In this document: positions 7,135 through 14,093 of the stretch, in pieces | Position numbering within the stretch: the stretch's first letter is position 1 | Layout: each line of letters begins with the position of its first letter | The notes under the pieces: model-generated | Database searches by the model: none | What the model was told of the DNA's origin: nothing | The model's input: the letters and a program-made list of their open reading frames with translations, nothing else | Program-made: the position numbers and the translations under genes | Assembly: GCA_045600205.1 (NCBI GenBank) | Contig: JAZRXM010000039.1 | Coordinates: 1-43,872, forward strand | Length of the DNA stretch: 43,872 nt | Reading direction: 5' to 3' | Origin: Firm-04 sp045600205 | GTDB taxonomy: Bacteria; Bacillota; Clostridia; Oscillospirales; Ruminococcaceae

Positions 7135-8346
7135 ATGTTAGTTCTGGTAGTAAACGCAGGCAGTTCTTCTCTGAAGTATCAGCTGCTCAATATGGATGAC
7201 GAAAGCGTCATTGCAAAGGGCAACTGCGACAGAATCGCAATGGCTGACGGCTCTAAGGGTCATGTCTGCCACAAGACCGCAGACGGCAAGGTTTTTGAGG
7301 CTGACTGCGATTTTCCGTCCCATACCGAGGCATTCCAGAAACTCGTTGAGGTTCTGACCACCGGCGACACCGCTGTCATCAAGAGCATGTCTGAGATTTC
7401 CGCAGTCGGTCACCGTATCGTCCAGGGTGCGGAAGTATTTGACCGTCCCTGCCTTGTCACCCCTGAGGTCATTGACAAGATCGACGGACTGGCAGAACTG
7501 GCTCCTGTACATAACCACGCACACGCACTGGCACTCCGTGCCTGCACCGCAGTAATTCCTGCAACCACTCCGCAGGTCGTTGTATTTGATACCGCATTCC
7601 ACCAGACCATGCCGCCGAAAGCATATATGTTTGGTCTGCCTTACGAGGACTACGAGAAGTATCATGTCCGTAAGTACGGTTTCCACGGCACTTCTCACCG
7701 TTTTGTATCCGCAGCACTGGCTGAGGCAATGGGCAAGGATATCAAGGATCTGAAGATCGTTTCCTGCCACTTGGGCAACGGTTCTTCCATCACCGCAGTA
7801 CAGGGCGGCAAGTGCATGGATACTTCCATGGGCTTCACTCCGCTGGACGGCGTTCTGATGGGTACCCGTTGTGGTGCGGTTGACCCCTCTGCTGTTACTT
7901 TTGTGGCATCCAAGCACGGCTTTACGCCTGATGAGATGAGCCAGTACATGAACAAGAAATCCGGTTTCCTCGGCATTTCGGGTGTATCTTCCGATAACCG
8001 TGACATCAATGATGCAGCTGCAAAGGGTAACAAGCGTGCACAGCTTGCATCCGAGATGCTGGCATATGAGATCCAGAAGTACATCGGCGCATACACCGCT
8101 GCCATGAACGGTATGGATGCACTGCTCTTTACGGGCGGTATCGGCGAGAATTCCTGGGAAGTCCGCGAGCGTGTCTGCGAAAACATGAGTTACTTCGGCA
8201 TTGAGATCGACAGTGAACTGAACAAGCAGTCCCGCGGCAAGCTGGTGAAGCTTTCCACTGCAAATTCCAAGGTCGAGGTCTGGGTCGTTCCGACGAATGA
8301 GGAACTGCTCATTGCACGCGATACCCTTGAACTGATCTCCAAATAA
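7135..8346 (+). CDS. ackA: Acetate kinase
   Basis: A 403-residue cytosolic enzyme converting acetyl phosphate and ADP to acetate and ATP, the main ATP-yielding step of acetate fermentation. All family signatures are present: NAGSSSLKYQL at residues 7-17, HRIVQGAE, the YGFHGTSH motif around residue 180, CHLGNGSS, DTSMGFTPLDG, GTRCG and FTGGIGEN. The length is typical. It has its own promoter upstream and its own terminator downstream. No phosphotransacetylase gene (pta) is adjacent, although pta often sits beside ackA in clostridia. Confidence 0.98.
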   Translation: MLVLVVNAGSSSLKYQLLNMDDESVIAKGNCDRIAMADGSKGHVCHKTADGKVFEADCDFPSHTEAFQKLVEVLTTGDTAVIKSMSEISAVGHRIVQGAEVFDRPCLVTPEVIDKIDGLAELAPVHNHAHALALRACTAVIPATTPQVVVFDTAFHQTMPPKAYMFGLPYEDYEKYHVRKYGFHGTSHRFVSAALAEAMGKDIKDLKIVSCHLGNGSSITAVQGGKCMDTSMGFTPLDGVLMGTRCGAVDPSAVTFVASKHGFTPDEMSQYMNKKSGFLGISGVSSDNRDINDAAAKGNKRAQLASEMLAYEIQKYIGAYTAAMNGMDALLFTGGIGENSWEVRERVCENMSYFGIEIDSELNKQSRGKLVKLSTANSKVEVWVVPTNEELLIARDTLELISK

Positions 8347-8412
8347 TATGGAAATCTGACTTTTGTACCGAAATATTCGATACATATTTATTATACCATG
8401 TATATTGCCGAA

Positions 8413-8464
8413 AACGCAAGTCTATTTTGTCTGAAATTTTGCACAAAATTCCCTTGCGTTTTTT
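8413..8464 (+). terminator. Terminator after ackA (and possible leader structure of cdd)
   Basis: AACGCAAG (8413-8420) pairs with CTTGCGTT (8453-8460), enclosing a second inverted repeat (GAAATTTTG/CAAAATT), followed by T6 (8459-8464). It ends ackA. An AT-rich -10-like TATTATACC lies upstream of it at about 8387-8395, so a transcript started there for cdd would have to cross this terminator. Confidence 0.75.
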
Positions 8465-8490
8465 GGCACTCTCAGAGAGGAGCAGTCCAT

Positions 8491-9084
8491 ATGGCAGAGG
8501 AACAGTTCCCGCAGGATCAGAAAAAGTCAAAATTTGCAGAGATGGAAAGCAAGGTCGGCAACTACCTGATGAACATTTTTGCAGATGAGGATGACGATGT
8601 CGAAATGGAAAGAGCTGACGAATGGAAAGCGGATATCCCGAATTTCCGTTTTGTTCCGATGGCGGATTCCATGCAGTTTTGTGATGTTGCGCAGGAAGAA
8701 CAGCCTGCCCTTCTCTATCAGCTTGCCGCCAAAGCACGCGAGAATGCCTATGCACCCTACTCGAACTTTCAGGTGGGCGCGGCATTGCTGACTGCCGACG
8801 GCAAGGTCTATCTGGGTGCAAATGTTGAAAATGGTTCTTATCCGCTGACAAACTGCGCAGAGCGTTCTGCGCTGTTTGCGGCAGTTTCGCAGGGCGAGCG
8901 GCATTTTGCCGCAATCGCCATCTGCGGCGGGATGGCAGACGAAGAACCAAGCGAATCCTGTTTTCCGTGCGGCGCGTGCAGACAGGCACTTTCCGAATTC
9001 TGCGATGCGGATTTTCCGATTGTAGTCGCAGAGGGTATTTACCGTCTGGGCGATTTGCTGCCGCTTTCGTTCAAATTAACATGA
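8491..9084 (+). CDS. cdd: Cytidine deaminase with N-terminal extension
   Basis: A 197-residue protein; ordinary tetrameric cytidine deaminases are about 130-140. Residues from about 73 to 197 form the deaminase: AKARENAYAPYSNFQVGAAL, then CAERSALF (C122 and catalytic E124) and PCGACRQ (C160, C163), the zinc ligands. It deaminates cytidine or deoxycytidine to uridine in pyrimidine salvage. The first 72 or so residues are an acidic, Asp/Glu-rich segment (ADEDDDVEMERADEW) that I do not recognise. The start at 8491 is chosen because AGAGAGGAG lies about 9 nt upstream; an in-frame ATG at 8398 would have to be read through a terminator hairpin and is rejected. It may be followed in the same transcript by the peptide-binding lipoprotein. 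Confidence 0.92.
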   Translation: MAEEQFPQDQKKSKFAEMESKVGNYLMNIFADEDDDVEMERADEWKADIPNFRFVPMADSMQFCDVAQEEQPALLYQLAAKARENAYAPYSNFQVGAALLTADGKVYLGANVENGSYPLTNCAERSALFAAVSQGERHFAAIAICGGMADEEPSESCFPCGACRQALSEFCDADFPIVVAEGIYRLGDLLPLSFKLT

Positions 9085-9096
9085 ATCCGCACACGA

Positions 9097-9126
9097 CTGC
9101 CGAAGAAACATAGTGTTCTTTGGCAG
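9097..9126 (+). other. Hairpin in the gap between cdd and the binding-protein gene
   Basis: CTGCCGAAGAA (9097-9107) and TTCTTTGGCAG (9116-9126) pair over 11 bp with one wobble around an 8-nt loop. No T run follows, so it is not a standard terminator. It may be a processing or stability element between two cistrons. Confidence 0.4.
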
Positions 9127-9157
9127 CTTCGTCTGTTGCGGGCAGGAGGCGAAACAG

Positions 9158-10810
9158 ATGCGAGATCGTATCCTGAGAATCGTATCTCTGATGATGACTT
9201 TGACAATTCTTGCCGTGACCGTTACGGCCTGCGGCAATGACGATAATTCCAATGCGGGTGTGGGACACTCGTTCAAGTATACGCTGGTCGGCAATCCCGA
9301 TACCCTTGACCCGCAGCTTGCCGTGAATGCCTCGGCAAAAATGGTGCTGGCAAATCTGTTTGAGGGACTGTTTACCATTGATGACAGCGGCAGCGTGGTG
9401 CCGGCACTGGTCAGCGAGTATTCGGTATCGGAGGATGGACTCTGCTATCGTATGACGCTGCGCGAAGATTCCTATTGGTATGATGCCATGCACGAAGATA
9501 CGCCGTTTTCCAAAGAAGAAAAGGTTGCCGTGAATGCCATGGATTTTGTCTGTGCATTTCAGCGGCTGTTTGACCCGATGTACCATTCGCCCTATGCAGA
9601 GCAGTTTCTCTGTCTGGAAAATGCGCAGGAAATTCTGGAAGGCAAACAGGATCCGACGTTGATCGGCGTCACGGCAAATACCTTGCAGGAACTGGAAATT
9701 CATCTGGCGTATCCGAATGCGGACTTTTTGCAGCTTTTGACGCTGCCTGCCGCACTTCCCTGCAATGAGAAATATTTTGAAAGCACCAAGGGCCGTTATG
9801 GTCTGGATGAATCGTCCATTATTGGAAACGGCCCGTTTGCGATGCAGCGTTGGCTGTATGACCCTTACGGAAAATACAATGTGATTCAGCTGTGTCGGAA
9901 TCCGCTGGCACATGAGGTCAGCAAAATTTCCCCTGTGGACTTGAATTTCTACATTGAAAAAGCGGACAGCGATGCGGAAAAACTGTTTGCGCAAGGCTCC
10001 ACGGATTGCCTTGTGACCACCGATCCCCTCGCGGCGTCAGCAGACGGCGTGACGGTTTCCGGCGCGTGCAGCCTGACCTTGGGACTGGCGGCATCTCCCA
10101 ACAGCCCGTACTCGAATCCGAACATCATGCAGGCATTGACCAAAAGTATTGACCGCGCACAGCTTGTATCGGGGCAGGGCGATGTGAAGCCTGCCTATGC
10201 GGTTTTGCCTCCTGCGGTGATGCTGCTCAACAAAAGTGTGCGGGAACTGATCGCCGAAACAGCATATCTTTCCTATGATCCGAATGCCGCAGGCAGTGCT
10301 ATTCAGGCGGGTATGGATGAACTGGATATGATGGAGATGCCCGAAGGGAAAATCCTTGTGCCGACCGGCTTGATGGATTATGAAATTTTGCTGAAGATAC
10401 TGGAAAATTGGCACACAACACTCGGCGTGCATATGAGCCTCGAAGAAGTGTCTGTTTCGACTTATCAGAGCCGTATTGCCGGTGGAAACTTTGATCTTGC
10501 ACTGCTTGCCGTTACCGGTGAAAACCACGAGGCACAGTCGGTATTCGAAGCGTTTCTCAGCAATCCCGCGATTTCCTGCGGCAAAGAGGCTGAAGTACGC
10601 AGTTTGCTTGCGGATGCGGCAAAAGCTGCCGATATGACCGCACGCGTGGAACTTTACCGAAAGGCGGAAGCCGAGATCCTTGCTTCCGATTGCTTTGTGC
10701 CGTTGTTTTATAAGCAGCGTTATCTGGTGTGCCGAGAGGGTGCATCGGAAATTGTATTTAATCCGTTCAGCGGGGCACTGCGCTTCCGCGATGCAAAATG
10801 TAAGGACTGA
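9158..10810 (+). CDS. Oligopeptide-type ABC transporter substrate-binding lipoprotein
   Basis: A 550-residue lipoprotein. The N-terminal hydrophobic segment ends in VTAC, a lipobox with C25 as the lipidated residue. The mature part reads YTLVGNPDTLDPQLAVN, then LFEGLF, then LVSEYSVSEDGLCYRMTLR, the pattern of family 5 extracellular solute-binding proteins (OppA/DppA type), and the length fits. It should bind peptides or a similar solute outside the membrane and deliver it to an ABC permease. No permease or ATPase gene is in the window, so it is a solitary binding protein. The start at 9158 follows AGGAGG (9144-9149) with good spacing; an upstream in-frame ATG at 9113 lies inside a hairpin and would spoil the signal peptide. 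Confidence 0.9.
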   Translation: MRDRILRIVSLMMTLTILAVTVTACGNDDNSNAGVGHSFKYTLVGNPDTLDPQLAVNASAKMVLANLFEGLFTIDDSGSVVPALVSEYSVSEDGLCYRMTLREDSYWYDAMHEDTPFSKEEKVAVNAMDFVCAFQRLFDPMYHSPYAEQFLCLENAQEILEGKQDPTLIGVTANTLQELEIHLAYPNADFLQLLTLPAALPCNEKYFESTKGRYGLDESSIIGNGPFAMQRWLYDPYGKYNVIQLCRNPLAHEVSKISPVDLNFYIEKADSDAEKLFAQGSTDCLVTTDPLAASADGVTVSGACSLTLGLAASPNSPYSNPNIMQALTKSIDRAQLVSGQGDVKPAYAVLPPAVMLLNKSVRELIAETAYLSYDPNAAGSAIQAGMDELDMMEMPEGKILVPTGLMDYEILLKILENWHTTLGVHMSLEEVSVSTYQSRIAGGNFDLALLAVTGENHEAQSVFEAFLSNPAISCGKEAEVRSLLADAAKAADMTARVELYRKAEAEILASDCFVPLFYKQRYLVCREGASEIVFNPFSGALRFRDAKCKD

Positions 10811-10823
10811 CTGAGGAGGACAT

Positions 10824-11594
10824 ATGAAAGCTGTCACATGGAATGTCAATGGGCTGCGCGCCTGCGAAAAGAAAGGTTTTGCGGACTTTTTTGCATCCGT
10901 GAATGCTGCTTTCTTCTGCATTCAGGAAACGAAAATGCAGGTGGAACAGCTCGGCGAACTGCAATTTCAGGCGGAACAGTACGGCTATCATGCCTATTGG
11001 AACAGTGCCGTCAAAAAAGGATATTCAGGCACGGCGATTTTTACAAAAAATGAGCCGATTTCCGTACAATACGAGATGCAGACAGGCGGCGTTTCCGATG
11101 AGGGGCGCGTGATTACGCTGGAATATGAGAACTTCTATCTGGTGAATGCCTACGTGCCGAATGTGCGCCGCGATCTGGAACGCATCCCGCTGCGCATGGA
11201 GTGGGAAGATGCTCTGCGAGCGCATCTTTCCGCGCTGGATAAGAAAAAGCCTGTGCTGTATTGCGGCGACATGAACGTGGCGCATCAGCCGATTGATCTG
11301 AAAAATGCGAAATCCAACGAGGGAAATGCGGGCTATACTGTGGAGGAACGCGAAAAAATGACAGAACTGCTCGCTGCGGGTTTTGCCGATGCATTCCGAG
11401 TGCTGTACCCTGACCGCACCGATGCCTATACATGGTGGTCGTACATGGGCAGGGCACGAGAGAAAAATGTCGGTTGGCGCATTGATTACTGGCTGGTATC
11501 GCAGAGAATTGCGGAGCAGGTGCAGGATGTCATCATTCATGCGGATGTCATGGGAAGCGATCACTGCCCGCTGGAACTGGATATTTCGCTGTAA
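10824..11594 (+). CDS. exoA: Exodeoxyribonuclease III (AP endonuclease)
   Basis: A 256-residue cytosolic DNA repair enzyme of the ExoIII/APE1 family, which cleaves at abasic sites and trims 3' ends in base excision repair. The motifs are in order: WNVNGLRA at the N-terminus, IQETK (E35, metal ligand), GYSGTAIFTK, GRVITLEY, NAYVPN, CGDMNVAH, GWRIDYWL and GSDHCPL at the end (catalytic Asp-His). The length is standard. Ribosome binding site GAGGAGG lies just upstream, 13 bp after the stop of the lipoprotein gene, suggesting co-transcription. Confidence 0.96.
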   Translation: MKAVTWNVNGLRACEKKGFADFFASVNAAFFCIQETKMQVEQLGELQFQAEQYGYHAYWNSAVKKGYSGTAIFTKNEPISVQYEMQTGGVSDEGRVITLEYENFYLVNAYVPNVRRDLERIPLRMEWEDALRAHLSALDKKKPVLYCGDMNVAHQPIDLKNAKSNEGNAGYTVEEREKMTELLAAGFADAFRVLYPDRTDAYTWWSYMGRAREKNVGWRIDYWLVSQRIAEQVQDVIIHADVMGSDHCPLELDISL

Positions 11595-11646
11595 TTATAA
11601 TAGTATCAGGTAAATCGGATGCTGTCAGAACCGCCAAAGAAATTGT

Positions 11647-11689
11647 GTGCAGATCTTTTTGGATTGGAAGAAACTACAAAAATCTGCAC
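11647..11689. repeat. Inverted repeat before the infC promoter
   Basis: GTGCAGAT (11647-11654) and ATCTGCAC (11682-11689) are perfect inverted copies, extended by a T-run/A-run pairing after one bulged base. No T tract follows. It ends 5 bp before the -35 of the infC promoter, so it may be an exoA 3'-end structure or a regulator site; neither is shown. Confidence 0.4.
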
Positions 11690-11694
11690 TAACC

Positions 11695-11723
11695 TTGACA
11701 TTTGCAGCAGAATCTGATAAAAT
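11695..11723 (+). promoter_or_regulatory. Promoter of the infC-rpmI-rplT operon
   Basis: A perfect TTGACA (11695-11700), 17 bp, then TAAAAT (11718-11723). This is one of the strongest promoters in the window, as expected for ribosomal protein genes. Confidence 0.85.
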
Positions 11724-11728
11724 ACATA

Positions 11729-11863
11729 AGGATTCAAGTGGAACGCAATGTTCTCACCGCAGGCGGCAACAGTGCCAGCGAAGCGGTTTGTCCGAGCATA
11801 CACATTCAGTTGCATATGCAAAGATAAGTGAGAGCTGTGATTCCATGGAGTCACAGCTTTTTT
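11729..11863 (+). promoter_or_regulatory. Structured leader with attenuator upstream of infC (probable ribosomal-protein leader)
   Basis: About 135 nt between the promoter and infC fold into several stems: GTGGAAC/GTTCTCAC (11738-11757), ACCGC/GCGGT (11756-11760 with 11783-11787) enclosing GGC/GCC (11762-11764 with 11774-11776), and GCATA/TATGC (11796-11800 with 11815-11819). The leader ends in a strong intrinsic terminator: AGCTGTGATTCC (11833-11844) pairs with GGAGTCACAGCT (11847-11858, one wobble), then T6. In Firmicutes the infC-rpmI-rplT operon is controlled by L20 binding to its leader and causing premature termination, so this is probably that control. I did not match it to a specific leader model. 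Confidence 0.7.
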
Positions 11864-11893
11864 AATTTATCAATTCGACTGGAGGTGTCGGCA

Positions 11894-12457
11894 ATTAGCA
11901 AGCAGGAACTGCAAATCAACGAGGAAATTCGTGACAAGGAAGTATTGGTCATCGGCGCAGACGGCGGCAAACTCGGCGTGATGTCTGCAAAGGATGCGCA
12001 GAAACTTGCCTTTGATCAGAATCTGGACCTCGTCAAAATCGCGCCGCAGGCAACACCGCCTGTTTGCCGTATCATTGATTACGGAAAGTATCAGTTTGAT
12101 CAGCAAAAGCGTGAAAAGGAAGCAAGAAAGAATCAAAAGGTCGTCGATATCAAGGAAATCCGTATGTTTTCCGCAATTGACACCCACGACTTCGAAAGAA
12201 TGGTCGCGCAGGGTCAGAAGTTTTTGCAGGGCGGCGACAAGGTAAAGGTTTCCATTCGGTTCCGCAAGCGTGCGATTGCACACCCCGAGCTTGGTGCTGA
12301 ACTGCTCGAACGCTACAAGGAAGCAGTCGGCGATATCGCAGTTGTGGATAAGCCCGCAAAAATGGAGGGACGCGCATACGTCATGTTCATGTCCCCCAAG
12401 CAGTCCAAGCCCGAAAAGAAAAAGGAATCTGCTCCGAAGGCGGAATCCGCAGAATAA
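11894..12457 (+). CDS. infC: Translation initiation factor IF-3, AUU start
   Basis: A 187-residue factor that binds the 30S subunit, checks the initiator tRNA-start codon pairing and keeps subunits apart. The N-terminal domain has INEEIRDKEV, VIGADGGKLGVMS and the conserved PPVCRIIDYGKYQFDQ; a basic linker follows, then the C-terminal domain with VKVSIRFRKRAIAH. The lysine-rich tail (EKKKES) is usual. No ATG, GTG or TTG fits the family start; ATT at 11894 lies 6 nt after GGAGGTG, and the protein then begins with SKQELQINEEIRD. AUU is the classic infC start codon, which IF-3 itself discriminates against, giving autoregulation. An in-frame ATG at 11828 lies before the leader terminator and is rejected. 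Confidence 0.95.
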   Translation: MSKQELQINEEIRDKEVLVIGADGGKLGVMSAKDAQKLAFDQNLDLVKIAPQATPPVCRIIDYGKYQFDQQKREKEARKNQKVVDIKEIRMFSAIDTHDFERMVAQGQKFLQGGDKVKVSIRFRKRAIAHPELGAELLERYKEAVGDIAVVDKPAKMEGRAYVMFMSPKQSKPEKKKESAPKAESAE

Positions 12458-12556
12458 GCAGGATATGAAACGTCAGACATCCGTAGTTTCAGGACAGAAG
12501 TTCCCGCGATGAATGGACGTTCCCATATAAACGAAAATTTCAAGGAGGAAGAATCC

Positions 12557-12775
12557 ATGGCAGCCGTTAAGGTCAAGAAAGTAAAGGTCAAAACCCATTC
12601 CGGCGCAAAGAAGCGTTTTCAGGTCACCGGTACCGGAAAGGTAAAGTTCCAGCACGCTTATAAGCGTCACCGTCTGAATGCAAAGGACACGAAGGTCAAG
12701 AGAGTCGCTCGTAACGCAGGCGTTGCAGCATCTGCAAACGCTTCCACCATTCGTGAGATGGTTCCTTACAAGTAA
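12557..12775 (+). CDS. rpmI: 50S ribosomal protein L35
   Basis: A 72-residue basic protein with the family core VKTHSGAKKRFQVTGTGKVK and later RHRLNAKDTK. It is a large-subunit protein near the exit region. The start at 12557 follows AAGGAGGA (12542-12549); an ATG at 12509 is in frame but adds residues foreign to the family and has no ribosome binding site. Middle gene of the infC-rpmI-rplT operon. Confidence 0.96.
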   Translation: MAAVKVKKVKVKTHSGAKKRFQVTGTGKVKFQHAYKRHRLNAKDTKVKRVARNAGVAASANASTIREMVPYK

Positions 12776-12845
12776 GCTGAAAAGCCCAATCGACACCGTG
12801 CCGCACCAAGCTGCGGCGGACTACTGATTACGGAGGATAAAGAAC

Positions 12846-13199
12846 ATGGCTCGTATTAAAGGCGCAATGATGACGCGCAAGAGAAGAAATAAGGTCCTGA
12901 AGCTCGCAAAAGGCTACTGGGGCTCGAAATCCAAGCACTTCAAGATGGCAAAACAAGCCGTCATGAAGTCCGGCAACTATGCATACATCGGCAGAAAGCA
13001 GAATAAGCGTTTCTTCCGCAGACTGTGGATCACCCGTATCTCTGCTGCTTGCAAACTCAACGGCATGAACTACTCTACGTTCATGAACGGCTGCAAGAAG
13101 GCTGATATCACCCTCAACCGCAAGATGCTCTCCGAGATCGCAATTCACGATCCCGCAGGCTTCAGTGCAATTGCTGAGAAGGCAAAGGCTGCTCTGTAA
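12846..13199 (+). CDS. rplT: 50S ribosomal protein L20
   Basis: A 117-residue basic protein with the family signatures MARIKGAMMTRKRRNKVLKL, AKGYWGSKSKHFK and RLWITRISAACK, typical length. It is needed for early 50S assembly and is the expected repressor acting on its own operon's leader. The ribosome binding site ACGGAGGA precedes the ATG. The operon ends at the terminator just downstream. Confidence 0.98.
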   Translation: MARIKGAMMTRKRRNKVLKLAKGYWGSKSKHFKMAKQAVMKSGNYAYIGRKQNKRFFRRLWITRISAACKLNGMNYSTFMNGCKKADITLNRKMLSEIAIHDPAGFSAIAEKAKAAL

Positions 13200-13205
13200 G
13201 AATCA

Positions 13206-13240
13206 AAAAGCGTGATGATGCAATGCATCGTCACGCTTTT
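13206..13240 (+). terminator. Terminator of the infC-rpmI-rplT operon
   Basis: AAAAGCGTGATGATGC (13206-13221) pairs with GCATCGTCACGCTTTT (13225-13240) over 16 bp with one wobble around a 3-nt loop. The T run is short and part of the stem. No strong promoter is seen before the next gene, so some read-through is likely. Confidence 0.75.
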
Positions 13241-13278
13241 ACGCAATTTTTAATGTGATTGATCTCGGAGGGAAATCC

Positions 13279-14079
13279 ATGATGCCACAGGAGCTTTCAC
13301 TGCTCGAAAGCGGTAGCAAAAACAAAACACTCCATACTTTTACGCATCTGAACCGCAGCCGTTCCTATCGTGAAAAATGCGGGCTGTTTGCAATGGAGGG
13401 GTATCGGCTGGTGCTGGATGCACTGCAATGCGGTGCGGAGATCCAGGCGTTGCTGCTGACAAAATCGGCACTCGATAATTACGGCGATGCGCTGTTTTCT
13501 GCCCTCCCGAATGTTCACACACTGCTTGTTTCCGATGCGCTTGCAAAGGAAATTGCCGATACCGAAACCGCACAGGGCGTTTTTGCAATCGGGAAAATGC
13601 GGCGGGAGCTGGAAGCATTGCCACAATCAGGCAGCAGATGCCTGTTGCTGCATTGCTTGCAGGACCCTGCCAATCTGGGTGCCATTTTGCGTACTGCCGA
13701 TGCACTCGGTACAGATGGCGTTTATCTTTATCACTGCTGCGACCTCTATAACCCGAAATCGGTTCGCTCCAGTATGGGAGCACTGTTTCGTGTACCACTG
13801 AAACAAATTGACGATATGGATGCGTTTTTTACGCATTGTCGTGCAAATCAGATACCGACCTGTGCAGCTGTCGTAGACCGCGATGCAACGCACCTGAAAC
13901 AGTATGACTTTTCCGGCGGAGCAGTCGTGCTGATCGGGAACGAAGGGAACGGTTTGCCGCGTGAGGTTTCCGATGTCTGCGATTATCCGCTGACCATTCC
14001 GATGTCACCGCAGGCGAATTCTCTCAATGCAGCGATGGCAGCCGGATTGTTCCTTTGGGAAATGACACGGTATCTTTGA
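13279..14079 (+). CDS. SpoU/TrmH-family RNA 2'-O-ribose methyltransferase
   Basis: A 266-residue SPOUT-fold methyltransferase. The N-terminal part (about 1-105) carries REKCGLFAMEGYRLV, an RNA-substrate-binding domain of the kind found in TrmH/RlmB relatives. The C-terminal catalytic part has the knotted-fold motifs DPANLGAILRTADA, LIGNEGNGLPREV and PMSPQANSLNAAMAAG, where S-adenosylmethionine binds. It should methylate a ribose in rRNA or tRNA; the site cannot be told. Placement just after rplT is common in Firmicutes (similar to B. subtilis ysgA). The start at 13279 follows GGAGGG at 6 nt; the next codon is also ATG and is possible. Confidence 0.9.
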   Translation: MMPQELSLLESGSKNKTLHTFTHLNRSRSYREKCGLFAMEGYRLVLDALQCGAEIQALLLTKSALDNYGDALFSALPNVHTLLVSDALAKEIADTETAQGVFAIGKMRRELEALPQSGSRCLLLHCLQDPANLGAILRTADALGTDGVYLYHCCDLYNPKSVRSSMGALFRVPLKQIDDMDAFFTHCRANQIPTCAAVVDRDATHLKQYDFSGGAVVLIGNEGNGLPREVSDVCDYPLTIPMSPQANSLNAAMAAGLFLWEMTRYL

Positions 14080-14093
14080 AATGAGGTGTTCGT

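Noticed and set aside
7138..8385. 415-codon open frame opposite ackA
   Set aside because: Antisense shadow of a highly biased gene; no ribosome binding site.
8476..8489. Resemblance of AGAGAGGAGC before cdd to a PyrR-binding loop
   Set aside because: It coincides with the ribosome binding site and lies after the terminator, so the geometry of a PyrR attenuator is missing.
9081..9113. 10-codon frame starting at an ATGA overlap with the cdd stop
   Set aside because: No ribosome binding site of its own, and its second half forms a hairpin. Too short to support as a gene.
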